From assembly GCA_900557385.1 (NCBI GenBank), contig USSP01000113.1, forward strand, positions 1 to 6,289: a stretch of DNA of 6,289 nucleotides, read 5' to 3'. The translations under genes were made by a program, and so were the position numbers. The DNA is from an uncultured Lachnospiraceae bacterium. GTDB lineage: Bacteria; Bacillota; Clostridia; Lachnospirales; Lachnospiraceae. Shown in pieces: positions 1-4,939 of this stretch (position 1 is its first letter; every line of letters begins with the position of its first letter). Below the pieces are notes generated by a model. That model made no database searches, was not told the origin of the DNA, and saw only the letters and a list, made by a program, of their open reading frames with translations.

Positions 1-741
1 TCAGTGTTCCATGCCTTGAAGAAAGTGCTTCACGACCGTGGACTCAGTACGGCAGTAGGCGATGAAGGCGGTTTTGCTCCTTCGTTGGATGGCACTGAGG
101 ATGCTCTTGAATCCATAATCGCAGCCATTAAGGCTGCCGGCTATGTACCGGGCAAGGATGTGATGATCGGTATGGACTGCGCTTCCTCCGAGTTCTATAA
201 AAATGGAGTGTACGATTATACCATTTTCGAGGGTGAAAAGGGTAAGAAGCGTACTTCAGACGAGCAGATCGCTTACTTGGAAGAATTAATCACGAAGTAT
301 CCGATTGATTCTATTGAAGACGGTATGAGCGAGAATGACTGGGACGGTTGGAAGAAGTTGACGGAGCGTATCGGCGGACGCTGCCAGTTGGTGGGCGACG
401 ACTTGTTTGTGACCAACGTGGACTTCTTGTCCAAGGGTATTGCCATGGGGTGTGCCAATTCCATCTTAATCAAGGTGAACCAGATCGGTTCGCTCAGCGA
501 AACTTTGGATGCCATCGAGATGGCTCATCGCCATGGTTATACAACGGTTACTTCCCACCGTTCGGGAGAGACTGAGGACGCTACGATTGCCGATATCGCT
601 GTGGCTACGAACAGCGGCCAAATCAAGACCGGTTCTTTGAGCCGTTCCGACCGTATGGCGAAATACAATCAGCTTCTGCGCATTGAAGAGGAACTGGGCG
701 AGGCTGCGGTTCATCCCGGAATCAGGGCGTTTAACGTTTAG
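1..741 (+). CDS. eno: Enolase (phosphopyruvate hydratase), C-terminal part, 5' end outside window
   Basis: Cytoplasmic glycolytic enzyme that interconverts 2-phosphoglycerate and phosphoenolpyruvate and needs Mg2+. The frame is open from base 1, so the GTG at 4 is an internal valine. About 245 residues of a usual 430 are present, and roughly the first 185 (N-terminal domain and early barrel) are missing. Visible motifs are the GDEGGFAP loop (58-81) with the catalytic Glu at 64-66; the metal ligands Asp (175-177), Glu in IEDGMSE (316-318) and the Asp pair in VGDDLF (397-402); the catalytic Lys in LIKVNQIG (472-474); SHRSGETED from 553; and QIKTGS with its Lys at 625-627. The stop is TAG 739-741. 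The wording of several blocks (MDCASSEFY, EDGMSENDW, GSLSRSDRMAKYNQ) matches what I recall of Bacteroidetes enolases rather than typical Lachnospiraceae ones. Six of its ten Arg codons are CGT and none is CGG, whereas gpr in this window uses CGG for 10 of 17. This may reflect transfer or high expression. Confidence 0.97.
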   Translation, partial: SVFHALKKVLHDRGLSTAVGDEGGFAPSLDGTEDALESIIAAIKAAGYVPGKDVMIGMDCASSEFYKNGVYDYTIFEGEKGKKRTSDEQIAYLEELITKYPIDSIEDGMSENDWDGWKKLTERIGGRCQLVGDDLFVTNVDFLSKGIAMGCANSILIKVNQIGSLSETLDAIEMAHRHGYTTVTSHRSGETEDATIADIAVATNSGQIKTGSLSRSDRMAKYNQLLRIEEELGEAAVHPGIRAFNV

Positions 742-804
742 AAGAAAGGATTGACGGAATGAGATGCGGGAAACGGTAACGGCAATTATTCTCAATAAAG
801 AGTC

Positions 805-833
805 TTGACGGGAAATCCGCCGCATGATATGAT
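805..833 (+). promoter_or_regulatory. Sigma-A promoter with extended -10, upstream of the DUF3793 gene
   Basis: The -35 box TTGACG (805-810) is followed by a spacer of exactly 17 nt (811-827) and the -10 box TATGAT (828-833). A TG at 825-826, one base before the -10, makes it an extended -10 element. Each hexamer is one mismatch from consensus. The expected start is near 840, directly at the edge of the first operator-like repeat. It is the only convincing promoter between enolase and the DUF3793 gene. Assigned by eye; the start site is inferred. Confidence 0.75.
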
Positions 834-840
834 AAACACA

Positions 841-859
841 GTTAGATAAGACTAACTAC
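841..859 (+). promoter_or_regulatory. Operator-like repeat 1 (imperfect palindrome at the predicted +1)
   Basis: The sequence GTTAGATAAGACTAACTAC contains inverted arms GTTAG and CTAAC separated by 6 bp; the arms extend to AGTTAG/CTAACT if base 840 is included. Its first 15 bases from TTAG agree at 13 positions with the DtxR/IdeR box pattern TWAGGTWAGSCTWAC, as I recall it. It covers the predicted transcription start, where a bound repressor would block polymerase. A near copy lies at 928-946. The regulator's identity is inference; no regulator gene is in the window. Confidence 0.5.
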
Positions 860-885
860 TGACTGACATAATATTTCTTGAAAAG

Positions 886-916
886 GGCATTTCCCTACAC
901 CGGAAATGCCTTTTTT
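886..916 (+). terminator. Intrinsic terminator between enolase and the DUF3793 gene
   Basis: A perfect 9-bp stem, GGCATTTCC (886-894) with GGAAATGCC (902-910), encloses a 7-nt loop and is followed by six T residues (911-916). It could end enolase transcripts, as no other terminator is visible after 741. It also lies downstream of the promoter at 805-833, so it would stop transcripts started there after about 75 nt. I saw no strong competing antiterminator pairing in the short leader. Confidence 0.88.
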
Positions 917-927
917 CAAAGAAAGAG

Positions 928-946
928 GTTAGATACAACTAACTAC
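928..946 (+). promoter_or_regulatory. Operator-like repeat 2
   Basis: The sequence GTTAGATACAACTAACTAC is identical to the repeat at 841-859 at 17 of 19 positions, differing only in two central bases between the GTTAG and CTAAC arms. It begins 87 bp after the first copy, 11 bp beyond the terminator T-run, and ends 8 bp before the DUF3793 ribosome binding site. No good sigma-A promoter precedes it: the region where a -35 and -10 would fall is the terminator stem and T-tract. It may be a second site for the same regulator or an element in the mRNA leader. Confidence 0.45.
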
Positions 947-966
947 AAAGCAGCAAAGGAGTAAGC

Positions 967-1524
967 ATGTTCGAGCGTTATCTGATTGAAAATTGTTCCC
1001 CTACATTGGCATCTCTAAAAACAGCAAATCTGTTTCGTTACAGGTATGACCGGGAAGATGAACTAAAAGAGTCCGTGGAAAAGTGGAATGACCGGTTTGC
1101 TGCCAAAGGAGTATCGGTAGAGATTTTATATCAGACGAAGGGATGGGCGTTGGTTTATGTATACCGCCGGATCGCATTGGATAGGGATTTACATAGAGAT
1201 GGCGTGGAGCCGCTATTGGCACGGTGTGGCTATGAAGTGACAGAATCGGTAGAAAATGCCATTGCCTATCTGAAAACCCGGTTACAGGTAAAAGGTAGCT
1301 TTCCCCATGAAATAGGCTTGTTTCTCGGTTATCCCGTGGAGGATGTTATCGGTTTTATGGAAAATCGGGGGCATAATAGTAAATGCACCGGTTACTGGAA
1401 GGTGTATGGGGATGCTGCAGAAGCAGGCAGAACCTTTGCCAGGTTTCGTAAGTGTCAGGATGTTTACGGACGATTGTGGAAAGAAGGACGCCGAAGTGTA
1501 CTGCAGCTGACAGTGGCAGTGTAG
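967..1524 (+). CDS. DUF3793 family protein (function unknown)
   Basis: A 185-residue protein with no signal peptide or membrane segment, so probably cytoplasmic. The start is set by AAAGGAG (955-961), 5 nt before the ATG. I recognise it as DUF3793 from the N-terminal block around C10-S-P-T-L with LKTANLF (residues 17-23), the block HEIGLFLGYPVEDVIGF (114-130) and the tail C140-x-G-x-WKVY followed by a second Cys at 163. The conserved Cys and His residues could bind a metal or a cofactor, but this is a guess. From memory, members of this family often occur beside flavodoxin or ferrous-iron transport (feo) genes in Clostridia. The flavodoxin 135 bp downstream and the DtxR-like repeats upstream fit a role in iron handling or iron-sparing metabolism. 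No biochemical function is known to me. Confidence 0.85.
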   Translation: MFERYLIENCSPTLASLKTANLFRYRYDREDELKESVEKWNDRFAAKGVSVEILYQTKGWALVYVYRRIALDRDLHRDGVEPLLARCGYEVTESVENAIAYLKTRLQVKGSFPHEIGLFLGYPVEDVIGFMENRGHNSKCTGYWKVYGDAAEAGRTFARFRKCQDVYGRLWKEGRRSVLQLTVAV

Positions 1525-1530
1525 AAGGAA

Positions 1531-1572
1531 ACTTCAAAGTCGTGCAAACAGCCGGGTGCAGTTTGTTGAAGT
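1531..1572 (+). other. Bulged hairpin just after the DUF3793 stop codon
   Basis: The outer arms ACTTCAA (1531-1537) and TTGAAGT (1566-1572) pair over 7 bp. After a 7-nt left-side bulge, CAAAC (1545-1549) pairs with GTTTG (1561-1565), and beyond an A-A mismatch GC pairs with GC around the loop CGGGT. No T-tract follows, so it is not an intrinsic terminator. It could protect the upstream message or set a processing point. Structure was judged by eye only. Confidence 0.4.
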
Positions 1573-1615
1573 AGGAAATAATGGAAGAAATTCCGTTAGG
1601 TTTCATAAAGTAACA

Positions 1616-1642
1616 GTGACGGACAGCAAATGTGCCGTTCAC
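1616..1642 (+). other. Hairpin immediately upstream of the flavodoxin ribosome binding site
   Basis: The arms are GTGA-CGG-ACA (1616-1625) and TGT-G-CCG-T-TCAC (1631-1642). They pair over 10 bp with two single-base bulges on the 3' side and a 5-nt loop GCAAA. The stem ends one base before the AGAAAGG ribosome binding site (1643-1649). It may keep the site accessible or protect a processed flavodoxin message. No function is shown. Confidence 0.4.
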
Positions 1643-1659
1643 AGAAAGGTTGGTTTAAC

Positions 1660-2082
1660 ATGAGTAAAGTAGCAGTGGTATATTGGAGCGGAAGCGGCAA
1701 TACCGCACAGATGGCAACCGCGGTGATGGAAGGAATCCAGGAAGCAGGCGGAGAGGCAACCGTATTTTTTGCAGGGGAGTTCGATGCTTCCAAGATGGAC
1801 GATTTTGATGCCATCGCTTTCGGATGTCCTGCCATGGGAGCAGAGGTATTGGAGGAGAGTGAGTTTGAACCCATGTTTCGGGAGTGCGAGAGCAAGCTTT
1901 CCGGCAAAAAAATTGCACTCTTTGGATCATACGGATGGGGTGACGGCGAATGGATGCGTACCTGGGAGAGTGAGTGTCTGGCAGATGAGGCTGTGCTTGC
2001 ATGCCCGTGTGTCCTTGCACACGAAACCCCGGATGCCGATGTGATTGCCCAGTGTAAGGATGCTGGGAAAGCATTGGTATAG
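1660..2082 (+). CDS. Short-chain flavodoxin
   Basis: A 140-residue cytoplasmic electron carrier that binds FMN. The first strand MSKVAVVYW leads into the phosphate-binding loop S10-G-S-G-N-T15. The loop C56-P-A-M-G to E65 corresponds to the 60s loop over the isoalloxazine ring, and GSYGWGDGEW (89-98) is the 90s loop with its usual aromatic residue. Length and the missing inserted loop mark the short-chain, clostridial type. The start chosen at 1660 has AGAAAGG (1643-1649) 10 nt upstream and places the first strand at the N-terminus; an in-frame TTG-free extension from 1630 would add ten atypical residues. In many bacteria flavodoxin replaces ferredoxin when iron is scarce, which fits its position after the DUF3793 gene and the DtxR-like repeats. 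Several cysteines (56, 76, 106, 115, 117, 133) are not expected to bind a cluster. Its specific redox partner cannot be told from the window. Confidence 0.93.
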   Translation: MSKVAVVYWSGSGNTAQMATAVMEGIQEAGGEATVFFAGEFDASKMDDFDAIAFGCPAMGAEVLEESEFEPMFRECESKLSGKKIALFGSYGWGDGEWMRTWESECLADEAVLACPCVLAHETPDADVIAQCKDAGKALV

Positions 2083-2095
2083 TAAAAAAGAGATT

Positions 2096-2131
2096 AAAAA
2101 AAGACCTCACTGACGGGATGAGGTCTTTTTT
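2096..2131. terminator. Bidirectional intrinsic terminator shared by flavodoxin and rpsT
   Basis: The stem AGACCTCA (2102-2109) pairs with TGAGGTCT (2119-2126) around a 9-nt loop. It is preceded by an A-tract (2096-2102) and followed by a T-tract (2126-2131). On the plus strand it ends the flavodoxin transcript 14 nt after its stop. On the minus strand the A-tract becomes the T-run and ends rpsT, whose stop is at 2179. Confidence 0.9.
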
Positions 2132-2178
2132 ATGTTCAGGTGTCAGCAGAACACCTTTTAAAATCTATCGTTGAAAAC

Positions 2179-2442
2179 TTAAGCCATCTTGTTGACAGCA
2201 GCAGCAAGACGAGAAACTTTTCTGGAAGCAGTATTCTTGTGATATACGCCCTTAGAAGTAGCTTTATCGATAGTAGAAGTAGCGTTTAACAGTGCAGCAC
2301 TTGCAGCAGCCTTATCGCCAGCCTCGATAGCAGCGTTTACTTTCTTAACAGCGGTCTTAACACCAGACTTGATAGCTTTGTTTCTCTCAGCTTTGGTTCT
2401 GTTTACTAAAATTCTCTTCTTAGCAGACTTGATATTTGCCAT
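2179..2442 (-). CDS. rpsT: 30S ribosomal protein S20
   Basis: An 87-residue, very basic protein that binds 16S rRNA early in assembly of the small subunit. The start MANIKSAKKRILVNRTKAERN is the family signature, and the composition (many Lys and Ala, helical bundle) and length are normal for S20. The ATG is at 2442-2440, with the ribosome binding site GAGAGGTG (2457-2450 on the minus strand) 7 nt upstream. It is a single-gene unit, divergent from gpr and convergent with flavodoxin. In Firmicutes rpsT commonly sits next to gpr/spoIIP/lepA, and this window keeps that neighbourhood. Confidence 0.98.
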   Translation of the reverse strand: MANIKSAKKRILVNRTKAERNKAIKSGVKTAVKKVNAAIEAGDKAAASAALLNATSTIDKATSKGVYHKNTASRKVSRLAAAVNKMA

Positions 2443-2486
2443 GCTCTTTCACCTCTCATTTCCGGAATCACTTTGTATTTCATGTC

Positions 2487-2517
2487 ACATTAAAGCCGGA
2501 CACGGACGATCTAATGT
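2487..2517 (-). other. Hairpin in the rpsT mRNA leader
   Basis: In the predicted leader of about 85 nt, ACATTA (minus strand, 2517-2512) pairs with TAATGT (2492-2487). Inside it, CCG and CGG pair around a 4-nt loop (2505-2496). The outer and inner stems are separated by unequal internal loops, so the fold is weak. S20 controls its own synthesis in E. coli, so a leader structure is of interest, but I know of no described S20-binding leader of this form in Clostridia. Confidence 0.3.
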
Positions 2518-2532
2518 AAACATACGCTGTAT

Positions 2533-2561
2533 ATTTTAGAGTAAGAGAACAGGAATGTCAA
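2533..2561 (-). promoter_or_regulatory. Strong sigma-A promoter of rpsT with UP-like upstream tract
   Basis: On the minus strand a perfect -35 box TTGACA (2561-2556) is followed by a 17-nt spacer and the -10 box TAAAAT (2538-2533), one mismatch from consensus. The expected start is near 2526, giving a leader of about 85 nt. Directly upstream, 2562-2591 is almost entirely A/T and includes the perfect inverted repeat TATTTTTT/AAAAAATA (2574-2591). This resembles an UP element, as expected for a ribosomal protein gene. Confidence 0.85.
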
Positions 2562-2662
2562 TACATATTTCTTTATTTTTTGTAAAAAATATATGATATC
2601 TTGTTGCACAAATCCGGGCAGAACGGGTGGAATGGTTTTGCTATAACGAATATGTCCGGAAT

Positions 2663-2669
2663 AGGGAGG
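2663..2669 (+). promoter_or_regulatory. Ribosome binding site that fixes the gpr start
   Basis: AGGGAGG lies 6 nt before the ATG at 2676 and is the only good site in the region. The alternative in-frame starts, ATG at 2652 and TTG at 2601, have no comparable site at a useful distance. Confidence 0.85.
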
Positions 2670-2675
2670 TATAGC

Positions 2676-3533
2676 ATGGAAATTCGTACAGATCTGGCAC
2701 TGGAGGCACGGGAAGCCGTCCGGGGGCAGACAGAGGAGATTCGGGGAGTAACATTGGAGGAATCCTATGACCGGGAACTGGAATTAAAGGTGACGAAGGT
2801 TGTGATTGAAACGAAAAACGGCGCAAAAATCATGGGAAAACCTATCGGAACCTATATTACGCTGGAGTCCCCTTTCCTTTGTGATGAAGAAGAGGAGCAT
2901 CATCATCAAATTGCGGAAAAGCTGGCAGAAACCTTGCGGGAACTTTTACCGGAAACGAAGGAGGAAAAATCCGTACTGGTGGTAGGACTGGGAAATCGGG
3001 ATGTTACGGCGGACGCCTTAGGACCGGCAGCTGTGGATCACCTTTTTATCAATCGCCATATCATTCTGGAATTTGGTACAGCGGCATATAATCGGGAACG
3101 GATGAATCAGGTGAGCAGTATCGTGCCGGGAGTGATGGCGCGCACCGGTATGGAGAGTGCGGAAATTGTGCGGGGCGTTACAATGCAGACCAATCCGGAT
3201 CTGATTATTGCTATTGATGCATTGGCGGCGCGGAGCACGAAACGATTAAACCGTACCATCCAGATTACCGATACCGGAATCCATCCGGGAAGCGGTGTCG
3301 GTAATAACCGTCATGCCATGACCAGGGAAAGCCTTGGTGTTCCGGTGATTGCCATTGGCATTCCTACGGTAGTAGATGCTGCTACGATTGTTCATGATGC
3401 GGTTAAGGACTGGAATAGCAGTACAACGGAGTTACACAATATGTATGTGACAGGAAAGGATATTGATGCTGTGATTGCAACCTTGAGTCTTACGGTGGCA
3501 GAGGCTGTGAACGAAGCATTGAATCCGGATTGA
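2676..3533 (+). CDS. gpr: Germination protease GPR, spore endopeptidase (family A25)
   Basis: An endopeptidase made in the forespore as an inactive precursor. After germination begins it degrades the small acid-soluble proteins (SASPs) that coat spore DNA. The 285-residue product opens with MEIRTDLALEARE, the conserved segment where GPR cuts off its own propeptide. By comparison with Bacillus, cleavage would fall after Asp6, leaving a propeptide of only about 6 residues versus 15-16 in Bacillus. The motif GLGN-x-D-V-T-x-D113-ALGP and the motif D181-ALAAR carry the equivalents of the two catalytic aspartates (127 and 193 in B. megaterium). HPGSGVGNNR follows as a third conserved block. The protein is shorter than the Bacillus one of about 370. 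The gene is divergent from rpsT and heads a run with spoIIP and lepA. A forespore (sigma-G or sigma-F) promoter is expected in 2443-2675, but I found no convincing match. Confidence 0.96.
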   Translation: MEIRTDLALEAREAVRGQTEEIRGVTLEESYDRELELKVTKVVIETKNGAKIMGKPIGTYITLESPFLCDEEEEHHHQIAEKLAETLRELLPETKEEKSVLVVGLGNRDVTADALGPAAVDHLFINRHIILEFGTAAYNRERMNQVSSIVPGVMARTGMESAEIVRGVTMQTNPDLIIAIDALAARSTKRLNRTIQITDTGIHPGSGVGNNRHAMTRESLGVPVIAIGIPTVVDAATIVHDAVKDWNSSTTELHNMYVTGKDIDAVIATLSLTVAEAVNEALNPD

Positions 3534-3544
3534 TTGCATATATT
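3516..3544 (+). promoter_or_regulatory. Candidate sigma-E promoter for spoIIP
   Basis: GCATT (3516-3520) is one mismatch from the sigma-E -35 pattern GHATA. It is followed by a 16-nt spacer and CATATATT (3537-3544), close to the -10 pattern CATAnnnT. A start near 3551 would precede the spoIIP ribosome binding site by a few bases. SpoIIP is made in the mother cell under sigma-E in B. subtilis, whereas gpr is a forespore gene, so a separate promoter here is expected. This is a by-eye match to a loose consensus. Confidence 0.35.
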
Positions 3545-3559
3545 GTCCTAATAGATAAA

Positions 3560-3564
3560 GGGGG
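3560..3564 (+). promoter_or_regulatory. Ribosome binding site that selects the GTG start of spoIIP
   Basis: GGGGG, preceded by AAA, lies 7 nt before GTG 3572. The upstream in-frame TTG at 3530, which overlaps the gpr stop, has no good site and would put extra residues before the basic and membrane segments. Confidence 0.75.
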
Positions 3565-3571
3565 CAAGAAG

Positions 3572-4912
3572 GTGCGGATTTCCTGCAGAAAACTTTCGAT
3601 ACTGCTGTTTCTGGTGCTTTTAGCAGCATTAGTGATCAGAATTATGGTATTGCAGTTCGGAGATGACGATGAGGATTGCTTTTATCGTAAAGCGTATGAC
3701 CAGTGGGAGGAAACTGCGGTGTGCAGATCCCTTCCACTGCTTTCCTTTTCCCAGGAAGAGCATCCGCAAAATGCGAAACAGCTGGTACATGAGATGGTGG
3801 CGCAATCCTTTCCCTGGTATGTCTATGAGAAACTATATCTGCTGGAAACGGCAAAGAAAGAAACAGAGAAAGAAATAGAGAAAGAAATAGAGAAAGAAAC
3901 AAAGTATGAGCTAAAACCGGAAAGAGCAGAAAATCTTCCACAGATTACCAGAACAGAAGAGGAGAAGGAGGAGGAAATCCTTAGGGAAAATGTGCCTGCA
4001 AATCCGTCAAAGGAAGATTATCTGCAAACGGATGAGGGGAAAGAAGAAAGTCCCCATGATTTTGAAAAAAGACTGCAGGAATCCATGGCAGATTCCTGGG
4101 CTATGGAGATTGCCCGGGTACAGTCGCAACCTGTTTTTGCCCAGGCACTCATTGATAATGCATGGTGGGATTACAATTATCTCATACATAACTGGTATAC
4201 GGTGGATACCTCCACGGATGCCACAACCGTGGGAATTTCAGCACCGGAACTGGTGACCTGCCCGGTGGGGATTACCAAAGGGGGAAAAGGCGAGTATGAT
4301 ATTTTGATCTATCATACCCATAGTCTGGAACAGTATGAGGATTCTACCCAATATGCCCCTCCTAACGGCGTGATGGGAGCGGGAGAATTTCTGACGAATC
4401 TGCTGGAGAAACAGTATGGCTACCGGGTGTTACATATAACACAGAGCTTTGATGCAGAGGGGAGAGATTACGCTTATGGAAAAGCCCTTCCGGCATTACA
4501 GGAGGTATTGAACCAGTATCCGGAGATTCAGGTGGTGATTGATCTGCATCGGGATGAAGTGGACAGCAATGCGCATTTGATCCAGCAGGTAGGAGAAAAA
4601 ACGGTGGCGCGCTATATGTTTTTCAATGGCTTAAGCTATACCAGGAGTGCAGGAGCACTGGAAGCTTTTCCTAATCCGTATCAAAAGGAAAATCTGGCGA
4701 CCTCCTATCAGCTGCAGTTGGCGTCGGATGCACTCTTTCCCGGATGTGCCAGAAAAATTTATCTCAAAGGTTATCGCTACAATATGCATCTGCGTCCGCG
4801 AAGCATCCTGATTGAACTGGGGGCGCAAAATAACACAGAGCAGGAGGCCTGGAATAGCTGTGTTTTGCTTGCCAAAATGTTGGACACCGTGCTATCCTAT
4901 AGTATTAGATAA
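3572..4912 (+). CDS. spoIIP: Stage II sporulation protein P, engulfment peptidoglycan hydrolase
   Basis: A membrane-anchored amidase/endopeptidase that works with SpoIID and SpoIIM to degrade septal peptidoglycan, driving engulfment of the forespore by the mother cell. The 446-residue product has a basic start (MRISCRK), one membrane helix (about 8-29), a long charged linker (about 30-210) and the catalytic domain. Visible catalytic-domain motifs are IYHTHSLEQY (His248, His250, Glu253), DLHRD (His326) and YNMHLRPRSILIELGAQNN (with Glu415). The histidines and Glu415 are the likely zinc and catalytic residues. The linker contains a run of four Lys/Glu-rich tetrapeptides (residues 96-111). The protein is somewhat longer than B. 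subtilis SpoIIP of about 400, because of the linker. The gene starts 38 bp after gpr and ends 27 bp before lepA. Confidence 0.96.
   Translation: MRISCRKLSILLFLVLLAALVIRIMVLQFGDDDEDCFYRKAYDQWEETAVCRSLPLLSFSQEEHPQNAKQLVHEMVAQSFPWYVYEKLYLLETAKKETEKEIEKEIEKETKYELKPERAENLPQITRTEEEKEEEILRENVPANPSKEDYLQTDEGKEESPHDFEKRLQESMADSWAMEIARVQSQPVFAQALIDNAWWDYNYLIHNWYTVDTSTDATTVGISAPELVTCPVGITKGGKGEYDILIYHTHSLEQYEDSTQYAPPNGVMGAGEFLTNLLEKQYGYRVLHITQSFDAEGRDYAYGKALPALQEVLNQYPEIQVVIDLHRDEVDSNAHLIQQVGEKTVARYMFFNGLSYTRSAGALEAFPNPYQKENLATSYQLQLASDALFPGCARKIYLKGYRYNMHLRPRSILIELGAQNNTEQEAWNSCVLLAKMLDTVLSYSIR
3857..3904 (+). repeat. Four 12-bp in-frame tandem repeats within spoIIP
   Basis: The unit is AAAGAAAYAGAG; copies begin at 3857, 3869, 3881 and 3893. 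Copies 2 and 3 are identical, copy 1 differs by one base and copy 4 by two. They encode KETE, KEIE, KEIE and KETK in the extracytoplasmic linker. Because the unit is a multiple of 3, copy number can change without breaking the frame. Confidence 0.9.
4869..4898 (+). promoter_or_regulatory. Weak candidate internal promoter for lepA
   Basis: TTGCCA (4869-4874, one mismatch) and TATCCT (4893-4898, two mismatches) are separated by 18 nt at the very end of spoIIP. A start near 4905 would serve lepA alone. A housekeeping gene behind two sporulation genes needs vegetative expression, which makes a promoter here plausible, but the -10 match is poor. Confidence 0.22.
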
Positions 4913-4939
4913 GGTAGCAACGTAAGAATGGAGAATAGT

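Noticed and set aside
751..779. Second TTGACG (751-756) as a -35 box
   Set aside because: No -10-like hexamer lies at 16-19 nt downstream; the region reads as G/C-rich there.
466..825. Open frame of 119 codons on the minus strand
   Set aside because: It lies mostly antisense to enolase, has no ribosome binding site or recognisable domain, and the enolase frame is certain.
860..890. Antiterminator pairing that would make 840-916 a classic attenuator
   Set aside because: The best alternative pairing with the terminator arm (ATTTC 873-877 with GAAAT 903-907) is only 5 bp and could not compete with a perfect 9-bp stem.
1655..2110. Open frame of 151 codons on the minus strand over flavodoxin
   Set aside because: Antisense shadow of a clearly recognised flavodoxin; the composition (rich in Arg, Pro, His) is typical of a shadow frame, and it crosses the terminator.
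2574..2591. Perfect A/T inverted repeat TATTTTTT-GT-AAAAAATA as a terminator or operator
   Set aside because: The stem has only A-T pairs and no gene ends nearby. It is better explained as part of the A/T-rich tract upstream of the rpsT -35.
2601..2675. N-terminal extension of GPR from TTG 2601
   Set aside because: AGGGAGG at 2663-2669 supports ATG 2676, and the added residues do not resemble GPR.
2560..2675. Sigma-G or sigma-F promoter for gpr
   Set aside because: GAATA and GAATG occurrences have no -10 match at the right spacing, so nothing could be supported.
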